Source of the DNA: Desulfobulbaceae bacterium
GTDB taxonomy: Bacteria; Desulfobacterota; Desulfobulbia; Desulfobulbales; Desulfurivibrionaceae
DNA: 9,575 bases
NCBI GenBank assembly: GCA_003517965.1
Contig: DOZO01000052.1
Span: forward strand, 21,507-31,081
Reading direction: 5' to 3'
Notes under the pieces: generated by a model
Told to the model about the DNA's origin: nothing
The model's database searches: none
The model's input: the letters and a program-made list of their open reading frames with translations, nothing else
Part shown: in pieces, positions 1 through 5,306 of the stretch
Position numbering within the stretch: position 1 is the first letter of the stretch
How the letters are laid out: each line of letters begins with the position of its first letter
Translations under genes and position numbers: made by a program

Positions 1-2
1 TA

Positions 3-1916
3 GGGCTTGCCGCCGGGGCCACCGTCCTTACCTGGGTTCCCTTTTCGTGGTTACCCTGGTTCACCTGGGGGGTGTGGCTCTTCATCATCACCACCCCGAT
101 CATGATCTTCGGCGGCCGGGATTTTTTTGTCGGGGCTTGGCATGCCATTAAAAGCCGGTCGGCCAACATGGACCTGCTCATCGCCCTCGGCACCTCCACC
201 GCCTATCTCTACAGCGCCTTTATCGTCTTTTTCCCCGGGGTTCTGCCGGGAGAGGAAAAGAACGTTTATTTTGATGTGGCCGCCATTATCATCGCCTTTG
301 TCCTGCTCGGCAAATATATGGAGGAGATCATCAAGAAGCGCAGCTCCGCCGCCATCCGCAAACTCCTTGACCTCAAACCCCAGACCGCGCGGGTGCTGAG
401 AAAAAGTCTCGAGACGCCGGGGGCGGAGGAAGAGGTGGAGATCCCGGCCGAGTCGCTGATGGCGGAGGAAATCGTCATTGTCCGTCCGGGGGAGAAGATC
501 CCCACGGACGGGCTGGTGGTGGAAGGGCATTCCTCGGTGGATGAAAAGATGCTCACCGGGGAAAGCGTGCCGGTGGAGAAAGGGGTGGGCGACGAGGTGG
601 TCGGCGGCACCCTGAACAAGGTCGGCTCCTTCAAGTTCAGGGCGACCAGGGTGGGCGCGGAGACGACCCTAAGCCAGATCATCAAGATGGTGACGGAGGC
701 CCAGGCCTCCACGGCCCAGATTCAGCGGCTGGCCGATACCGTGGCCTCCTACTTCGTCCCGGCGGTGATCGGGGTCGCCTTCCTTTCCGCCCTGATCTGG
801 CTGCTGGTGGGCAACCCCACCCTGGCGCTGCTCTCTTTTGTCGCCGTGCTGATCATCGCCTGCCCCTGCGCCTTAGGCATTGCCACGCCTGCGGCGCTGA
901 TGGTCGGCGTGGGCAAGGGGGCGGAGGCGGGCATTCTCATTCGGGGGGCGGAATACCTTGAAAGGGCGGAGAAACTTAACGTCGTGGTTTTCGATAAAAC
1001 TGGCACCCTCACCAAGGGAGAACCGGAGGTGACGGAGATCGTCCAGGCTGCCGGGTCGCAGGCCACAAGCGAGGAGATTCTCCGGGCTGCCGCCATGGCG
1101 GAGAAAGGCTCCGAGCATCCGCTGGCCGAGGCGATCATCAAAAGGGCGGCCATGACCGGCCTGGATCTCCCCGAGGCCGAGACCTTTGAAGCCATCCCCG
1201 GCCAGGGGGTGAGGGTGCGCCATCAAGGGGAGGATATCCTGATCGGCAACCGAAGATTGATGCAGGTGGAAGGCTTCGATCTTGCCGCACAGGAGACGAC
1301 CATCGCCGGGCTTGAGGAAAAGGGCAATACCGTGATGCTGGTGGCCGGGGGGGGAACGCTCCTGGGCTTCATCGCGGTGGCGGATACCCTGAAGGAAAAT
1401 GCCGCCGAGGTAATCAGCGGCCTGAAAGGCATCGGCGTCGAAGTGGTCATGCTCACCGGTGACAATGAGCGCACCGCCCAGGCGATCGGCGGGGGCATCG
1501 GGATCGACAGGATTGTCGCCAACGTCCTGCCGGGCGACAAGGCCAAGGTCATCAAAGAGCTGCAAGCCCAGGGGAAGGTGGTGGCCATGGTCGGCGACGG
1601 CATCAACGACGCCCCGGCCCTGGCCCAGGCGGACATCGGCATTGCCATCGGCAGCGGCTCGGATGTGGCCAAGGAGACGGGCGGCATCATCCTGGTCAGG
1701 GATAACCTGATGGACGTTATCAGAAGCATCCTGCTCAGCCGGGCGACCATGCGCAAGATTAAGCAGAATCTCTTCTGGGCCTTTTTCTACAACAGCGTGG
1801 GCATCCCGATTGCCGCCTTCGGCCTCTTGAATCCCATCATCGCAGCAGCAGCCATGGCCTTGAGCTCTCTCTCGGTGGTCGGCAATTCGGCGCTGCTGAA
1901 AAGGGTGAAGATATGA
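3..1916 (+). CDS. copA: Copper-exporting P1B-type ATPase CopA, 5'-truncated by the window edge
   Basis: This gene encodes a membrane pump that uses ATP to move Cu(I) from the cytoplasm to the periplasm. The reading frame is open to the left edge, so the heavy-metal-binding N-terminus and first helices lie outside; 637 residues are visible, against roughly 750-830 for a complete family member. Signature motifs appear in order: TGES of the actuator domain (555-566), the CPC metal-binding motif in the membrane helix (861-869), the DKTGT phosphorylation site (993-1007), SEHP of the nucleotide-binding domain (around 1110-1121), TGDN (1455-1466) and GDGINDAP (1593-1616). The last two helices carry FFYN and MALSS, which with CPC fit the Cu(I)-type P1B-1 subgroup rather than Zn/Cd pumps. 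A GTG at 72 could be read as a start, but the homology-like sequence continues upstream of it. The stop overlaps the next gene by 4 bp. Family assignment is very secure; export direction is known of the family. Confidence 0.97.
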   Translation, partial: GLAAGATVLTWVPFSWLPWFTWGVWLFIITTPIMIFGGRDFFVGAWHAIKSRSANMDLLIALGTSTAYLYSAFIVFFPGVLPGEEKNVYFDVAAIIIAFVLLGKYMEEIIKKRSSAAIRKLLDLKPQTARVLRKSLETPGAEEEVEIPAESLMAEEIVIVRPGEKIPTDGLVVEGHSSVDEKMLTGESVPVEKGVGDEVVGGTLNKVGSFKFRATRVGAETTLSQIIKMVTEAQASTAQIQRLADTVASYFVPAVIGVAFLSALIWLLVGNPTLALLSFVAVLIIACPCALGIATPAALMVGVGKGAEAGILIRGAEYLERAEKLNVVVFDKTGTLTKGEPEVTEIVQAAGSQATSEEILRAAAMAEKGSEHPLAEAIIKRAAMTGLDLPEAETFEAIPGQGVRVRHQGEDILIGNRRLMQVEGFDLAAQETTIAGLEEKGNTVMLVAGGGTLLGFIAVADTLKENAAEVISGLKGIGVEVVMLTGDNERTAQAIGGGIGIDRIVANVLPGDKAKVIKELQAQGKVVAMVGDGINDAPALAQADIGIAIGSGSDVAKETGGIILVRDNLMDVIRSILLSRATMRKIKQNLFWAFFYNSVGIPIAAFGLLNPIIAAAAMALSSLSVVGNSALLKRVKI

Positions 1917-2134
1917 GAACCAGGTTCGCTCTCGCCCTGTCCGTCTACGCGCTGCCGCTGGCAATCGTGCTCTCCCTTGCCCTGCTGGGGATTATTTTCA
2001 GCAAGAGGGCCTATGTAATCTTTGCCGGGGCGCACCTGTTCGTCGTCTCAGTGGTTCTCTGGCTTATTTTGAAAGACATGGAGAGGAAGATCACCGAGGC
2101 AATCGGGAAGAAAGACGCCACCCGGCAGTCATGA
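1913..2134 (+). CDS. Small two-helix membrane protein coupled to copA
   Basis: This is a 73-residue protein of unrecognised family. The start ATG overlaps the copA stop (ATGA at 1913-1916), which strongly suggests translational coupling and co-expression. Two hydrophobic segments are visible, about residues 5-27 and 32-53. They are followed by a charged C-terminal tail with alternating Lys/Arg and Glu/Asp (KDMERKITEAIGKK). There are no cysteines, no histidine pair and no Met-rich motif; a lone His lies at the start of the second helix, so direct metal binding is not obvious. By position it could be a small accessory subunit or stabiliser of the ATPase, but that is inference from the overlap alone. 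It is probably a real gene because of the ATGA junction and the sensible hydrophobic topology. Confidence 0.75.
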   Translation: MRTRFALALSVYALPLAIVLSLALLGIIFSKRAYVIFAGAHLFVVSVVLWLILKDMERKITEAIGKKDATRQS

Positions 2135-2175
2135 GGTTGAGTTCTCTTTAGCTGATGTTAGGGAAAATGCCTGAT

Positions 2176-2208
2176 ATGGCAAAAAAACACTTTCTCCCGG
2201 AGGGATGA
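2176..2208 (+). other. Possible 10-codon upstream ORF overlapping the cytochrome b Shine-Dalgarno
   Basis: A minimal reading frame encodes MAKKHFLPEG and stops at TGA 2206-2208, five bases before the cytochrome b ATG. Its first codons (ATGGCAAAAAAA) nearly copy those of the real gene (ATGGCGAAAAAA at 2213), and its end contains the CGGAGGG ribosome-binding site of that gene. Its own ribosome-binding site is weak (AGGGA about 12 bases upstream). It could be a regulatory leader, a duplicated start, or chance. Confidence 0.2.
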
Positions 2209-2212
2209 CAAG

Positions 2213-3550
2213 ATGGCGAAAAAAGAAGAAACGGAGTTGGCAATTGCCTCGTCGGCCTTGAAGCCATTGCGGGAACATTTCGTTTTCCCGTTGATTCTGG
2301 TCGCCGCCCTGCTGTTTTTCAGTGCGGGCACGGCCAATGCCGCGGTGGATCCCCATCAAGAAAAAGGAAAGGGACATGGCGAGGCAACGGAGGTCCACGT
2401 CGAAAAAGGCGAAGCCGCACATGGCGCTCCCGGCATAGGTTACATCGGGCTGAAACGTGGGGCAGGCATAGAGGCGCAGGAACTGGGGGCGTTTCGCGAA
2501 AGGGTAACCGAGGAAGCGATCAGCAAAGGCAGGATTGATCGGCTGCGCCTGATCTTTTTCGCCCTGAGCTTTGTGGTTGTTTGTCTTGCCTTTGCCAGAA
2601 TCGAGAGGCTTGCTACGATTACCGGCAGACTGCGTGAAGCGATTGACTGGCATGCGCTGGGAACCGTGACCGGCCTGGTTCTGGTGGCGCTGGTCATTCC
2701 GTCCGGCATTATCATTACCTTTTTTTTCATGCCGACCTCAATAGGGGCCTATGCCAGTGTCGAGGCCATGACCGTCCATCCCCTGCTGGCTTTCTTCCGG
2801 AATCTGCATAACTGGTCCAGCGAGATCTTCATCTGGTTGTTGCTGCTGCACGCGGCCCGGACCATCTCCACCCGCACCTTTCTCGGCAAGCGTAAGTTCA
2901 TCTGGCTTGCGGGCGCGGTGGCCAGTGCGGTCGGCTGGCTCGCCTTCCTCTCCGGCAGTTTCATGCGCGGCGATCAGGAGGCCATCGAAGGCTTCGAGCA
3001 CATGATGTATTCTTTCACCCTGATCCCGGGCGGTAATCATATCGCCCGGTTTTTTTCCGGCGAATTGACCATGATCCGGCTGACCGCGCTCCATGTCGCC
3101 GCGACCATCTTCGTCATGGTGATTTTCCTGGCCATGCATGTGCTGATGCGCAAAGTGCATGTTCAGGTCAGCCATCGCTGGCAAAAAGCTGCAATCTACA
3201 CCGGGGTGATGACTCTCTTCCTGGCGGCGCAGAGCCTCCTCATGGAGGCCCCTTTCGTGCGCGGGCTGGCGAGCGCCCCCACCGTTTCCGGAGTTGAGTA
3301 TACCAAGCCGCCGTGGCCGATCTATTTCCTGATTCAGGGGGAGAACTGGTTCGGCGCCGATGCGATGGTCATCATCCTTACCGTGGTCTTTCTGCCGCTG
3401 ATCATCCTTCCCTACGCCATCGAGCTCTTGCCCATCCCGGAGCAACGTAAGGGGCTCGCGGGCGAGATTACCTTCTATGCGGGGGTCTTTCTGTTGCTGC
3501 TGGTTTCCTATATTGCCGCGGCCGGGCCGATTAAGGCGCATATTTTTTAA
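2213..3550 (+). CDS. Cytochrome b (b6-like with fused subunit IV-like C-terminus), 445 residues
   Basis: This is a diheme integral membrane cytochrome b, the family that moves electrons from quinol across the membrane in bc1/b6f-type complexes. Two bis-histidine pairs are present: His199/His213 (HX13H, in RNLHNWSSE...LLLLH) and His294/His309 (HX14H). The X14 spacing in the second pair is the b6-type pattern. The C-terminal half adds three helices (about 326-346, 380-405, 418-437) and a KPPWPIYF segment (365-372) where canonical proteins carry PEWY, so it resembles b6 fused to subunit IV. The N-terminus is unusual: a signal-like hydrophobic segment (22-43, ending ANA), then a hydrophilic His/Glu/Lys-rich stretch (46-72), then an extra helix (111-129) before the canonical first helix. 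The ATG at 2213 follows a CGGAGGG ribosome-binding site. No Rieske or cytochrome c gene lies next to it in this window. Electron partner unknown. Confidence 0.88.
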   Translation: MAKKEETELAIASSALKPLREHFVFPLILVAALLFFSAGTANAAVDPHQEKGKGHGEATEVHVEKGEAAHGAPGIGYIGLKRGAGIEAQELGAFRERVTEEAISKGRIDRLRLIFFALSFVVVCLAFARIERLATITGRLREAIDWHALGTVTGLVLVALVIPSGIIITFFFMPTSIGAYASVEAMTVHPLLAFFRNLHNWSSEIFIWLLLLHAARTISTRTFLGKRKFIWLAGAVASAVGWLAFLSGSFMRGDQEAIEGFEHMMYSFTLIPGGNHIARFFSGELTMIRLTALHVAATIFVMVIFLAMHVLMRKVHVQVSHRWQKAAIYTGVMTLFLAAQSLLMEAPFVRGLASAPTVSGVEYTKPPWPIYFLIQGENWFGADAMVIILTVVFLPLIILPYAIELLPIPEQRKGLAGEITFYAGVFLLLLVSYIAAAGPIKAHIF

Positions 3551-3576
3551 TTGTTGTAGCATGGAGGAGGGACAAC

Positions 3577-3828
3577 ATGGACAATCTTGACAACCGGCAA
3601 CCGAAGCAGGGGAACTCCAGGGCCAATCTGGCCCTGGCGGGCTTTACCGCCATCGCCGCTTTTTTCCTGGTGACGGAGCACAAGGCCCATCTCCTGGGAT
3701 TTTACACGGAGCACGAGGTGCATATTCTGGGGGCGCTTCCCTATCTGCTGCTCCTGCTCTGCCCTCTGCTGCATCTGTTCATGCATGGCGGCGGGCATGA
3801 CCACCATGGGCATGACGACAAGAAATAA
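3577..3828 (+). CDS. DUF2933-type small membrane protein with His-rich tail
   Basis: This 83-residue protein has two hydrophobic segments (about 17-33 and 50-69). The second contains LLLLLCPLLHLFMHGG, the hallmark of the DUF2933 family as I recognise it. The C-terminus (70-80) reads HGGGHDHHGHD and looks suited to metal binding; further His residues sit in the loop between the helices (H35, H38, H46, H49). Family function is unknown. DUF2933 genes are often found near heavy-metal genes, which fits this setting between a copper pump and a multicopper oxidase. The start is set by a GGAGGAGGG ribosome-binding site 6 bases upstream of ATG 3577. The short gap to the cytochrome b gene (26 bp) and to the next gene (27 bp) argues for one operon. 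A role in copper binding or trafficking is inference. Confidence 0.82.
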   Translation: MDNLDNRQPKQGNSRANLALAGFTAIAAFFLVTEHKAHLLGFYTEHEVHILGALPYLLLLLCPLLHLFMHGGGHDHHGHDDKK

Positions 3829-3855
3829 TCCGAGCAACAACCAAAGGGAGGGAAC

Positions 3856-4497
3856 ATGGAACACGCTGCTCCGGCCTACGGGCTCTGGTCGTTGGTCGTC
3901 ATCAACTCGGCGATTTTTATAATCTTCGCCTTCAGCTTCACCAAGCCGAAAACCAAACGCGACTGGCGCTCCTTCGGTGCTTTTTCAGCCTTCATCGTCG
4001 CCCTGTTTGCCGAGATGTACGGCCTGCCTCTGACCATTTATTTCCTGTCCGGCTGGCTGGCAAGCCGTTATCCCGGGCTTGACCCATTCGGGCATGATGC
4101 GGGGCATCTCTGGTACACGATTCTGGGGCTTACGGGAGATCCGCACCTCAACCCGATTCATCTGCTCAGCAATCTCATCGTGTTTGCCGGTTTTTTTCTG
4201 CTGGCCGCCGCCTGGAAGGTGCTGTACCCGGCCCAGCGTGAGCATCGTCTGGCTGTAACCGGCCCTTATGCCTGGGTTCGGCATCCCCAATACCTTGCCT
4301 TTCTGCTGATCATGTTCGGCTTCCTGTTGCAATGGCCGACGCTGCTGACCCTGGTGATGTTTCCGGTGCTGGTCTGGATGTACGCCCGACTGGCGAAAAG
4401 CGAGGAAGCAGAAGCCCTGGCCGCATTCGGTGAGGAATATGAGCGGTATAAAGAAGCAACCTCCGCGTTCTTCCCCCGGGTCGGGAGGAAGCGGTGA
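3856..4497 (+). CDS. ICMT/PEMT-like integral membrane methyltransferase
   Basis: This is a 213-residue polytopic membrane protein of the isoprenylcysteine carboxyl methyltransferase / phospholipid methyltransferase superfamily, which uses S-adenosylmethionine. Its C-terminal half carries the family signature GPYAWVRHPQY (136-146), the SAM-binding turn, followed by a hydrophobic hairpin and then KSEEAEALAAFGEEYERY (181-198) with the conserved Glu pair and FGxxYxxY. About five membrane segments are visible: 11-28, 40-65, 101-124, 146-160 and 161-179. The ATG at 3856 follows a GGGAGGG ribosome-binding site. Bacteria lack prenylated CaaX proteins of the eukaryotic kind, so the substrate is unknown; lipid, small thiol or metal/metalloid methylation are possibilities. 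Its place directly after the DUF2933 gene suggests a linked role in this copper cluster (inference). Confidence 0.87.
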   Translation: MEHAAPAYGLWSLVVINSAIFIIFAFSFTKPKTKRDWRSFGAFSAFIVALFAEMYGLPLTIYFLSGWLASRYPGLDPFGHDAGHLWYTILGLTGDPHLNPIHLLSNLIVFAGFFLLAAAWKVLYPAQREHRLAVTGPYAWVRHPQYLAFLLIMFGFLLQWPTLLTLVMFPVLVWMYARLAKSEEAEALAAFGEEYERYKEATSAFFPRVGRKR

Positions 4498-4507
4498 TCG
4501 TTTTGAG

Positions 4508-4541
4508 GCCCGAAGGAGCCTGGCAGCGAAAGCTTCCGGGC
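4508..4541 (+). other. Intergenic hairpin between methyltransferase and Met-rich gene
   Basis: GCCCGAAG (4508-4515) can pair with CTTCCGGGC (4533-4541) with one bulged base, leaving a 17-base loop. No T-run follows, so it is not a classical terminator. It could stabilise or process the mRNA upstream of the highly expressed-looking Met-rich gene. Pairing is visible; function is inference. Confidence 0.35.
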
Positions 4542-4574
4542 ATGGCAATTCCCCAAAAACACAAGGAGAGAACC

Positions 4575-5120
4575 ATGAAAAAGATGATGATCGGAACCGC
4601 ATTGCTGTTGGCCTTCGTCGTAACCCCTGCTTATGCTGTTGAGGAGCATCATGATCCGGCCAAAAGCGGCGCTGCGGCCAAGGCGCCTGTGGCGGCGGCC
4701 CCGGTGGATAAGAAGGCGGCCCAGGATCAGGCCGCCATGGACAAGATGATGCAGGAGATGGATGCCCGGATGCAGCGGATGCAGGAGATGCGCAAGAAGA
4801 TGATGGCGGCGAAGACCCCGGCCGAGCGGCAGACACTGCGACAGGAGCACATGGCAGAAATGCAGAAGGACATGAACTCCATGATGGGAATGATGGGCGG
4901 CAAAGGCGGGATGATGGACGGCAAGGGCGGAATGATGAGTGGTAAGGGCGGGATGATGGACGGCAAGGGCGGGATGATGAGTGGTAAGGGCGGCATGATG
5001 GGCGGCCAGGGCGGCGGCATGATGATGGAGCAACACATGGGCATGATGGAAAAGAAGATGCAGATGATGCAGGAAATGATGAAGGGGATGATGGAGCAGC
5101 AGGAAATGATGATGAAATAA
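4575..5120 (+). CDS. Secreted Met-rich putative copper-binding protein
   Basis: This is a 181-residue protein with a clear Sec signal peptide (MKKMM, hydrophobic core 6-18, likely cleavage after AYA at 21). The mature part is acidic/basic helical in its first half (50-100: MDKMMQEMDARMQRMQEMRKK and relatives, likely coiled coil). It then has six 7-residue repeats of MMxGKGG type (106-147, the last MMGGQGG), then a Met/Gln-rich tail ending EQQEMMMK. By my count 42 of about 160 mature residues are Met and none is Cys. Met clusters bind Cu(I) through thioether sulfur in periplasmic copper proteins, so a periplasmic Cu(I) sponge or chaperone feeding the adjacent multicopper oxidase is the likely role (inference). 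An upstream in-frame start at 4494 is possible but lacks a signal peptide. ATG 4575 has an AAGGAGAG ribosome-binding site and yields the signal peptide. Confidence 0.85.
   Translation: MKKMMIGTALLLAFVVTPAYAVEEHHDPAKSGAAAKAPVAAAPVDKKAAQDQAAMDKMMQEMDARMQRMQEMRKKMMAAKTPAERQTLRQEHMAEMQKDMNSMMGMMGGKGGMMDGKGGMMSGKGGMMDGKGGMMSGKGGMMGGQGGGMMMEQHMGMMEKKMQMMQEMMKGMMEQQEMMMK
4890..5015 (+). repeat. Six 21-bp in-frame repeats (42-bp higher-order unit) in the Met-rich gene
   Basis: Six consecutive 21-bp units start at 4890, 4911, 4932, 4953, 4974 and 4995, each encoding MMxGKGG (last MMGGQGG). Units 2+3 and 4+5 form two 42-bp copies that differ at only two bases (4931/4973 and 4952/4994). The last copy expansion is therefore recent. 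Copy number should vary between relatives. Confidence 0.92.
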
Positions 5121-5149
5121 ACATTCTCCCGAGCAACCTCGTCAAGCGG

Positions 5150-5159
5150 AAGGAGGTGA
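5150..5159 (+). promoter_or_regulatory. Perfect extended Shine-Dalgarno before a 16-codon ORF
   Basis: AAGGAGGTGA is complementary over its full length to the usual 3' end of 16S rRNA and sits 8 bases (counted from GGAGG) before ATG 5165. It is the strongest ribosome-binding site in the window, yet it serves only a 16-codon frame. Confidence 0.7.
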
Positions 5160-5164
5160 CAGGC

Positions 5165-5215
5165 ATGATGCGCTTCGTAATTCCCAGAGTGGCCCATTGC
5201 GACAGTGGACACTAA
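5165..5215 (+). CDS. Tiny 16-residue ORF (leader peptide or gene remnant) upstream of the multicopper oxidase
   Basis: The frame encodes MMRFVIPRVAHCDSGH and ends with TAA at 5213-5215. It follows the perfect Shine-Dalgarno at 5150-5159. It lies between the Met-rich gene and the oxidase and ends 91 bases before the oxidase ATG. The peptide ends with His-Cys-Asp-Ser-Gly-His, which could bind a metal ion. It may be a leader peptide regulating the oxidase, or the decayed original start of a longer gene. No family is recognised. Confidence 0.4.
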   Translation: MMRFVIPRVAHCDSGH

Positions 5216-5306
5216 ATCCGGTCCTGGGCATGACGCTAAACTGCCCTTTCCCCCCCCGGATAGAGCACAACCCGCTCTGCTAAAAAACGATCACGCGGAG
5301 GACCGG

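Noticed and set aside
873..1964. Minus-strand 363-codon frame opposite copA
   Set aside because: It is antisense to strongly conserved ATPase motifs, in GC-rich DNA where long antisense frames are common, and shows no recognisable motif.
4494..4574. Start at 4494 for the Met-rich protein
   Set aside because: It would bury the signal peptide internally. ATG 4575 with AAGGAGAG restores it.
3985..5166. Long minus-strand open frame, rich in Ser/Pro/His, opposite the methyltransferase and Met-rich genes
   Set aside because: It lies antisense to two clear genes. Its low-complexity part is the mirror of the ATG-rich repeats. It has no domain signature.
5205..5306. GTG start at 5205 extending the oxidase by 34 residues
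   Set aside because: There is no ribosome-binding site at a suitable distance, the extension is not signal-like and contains a C8 tract. ATG 5307 has a proper site.
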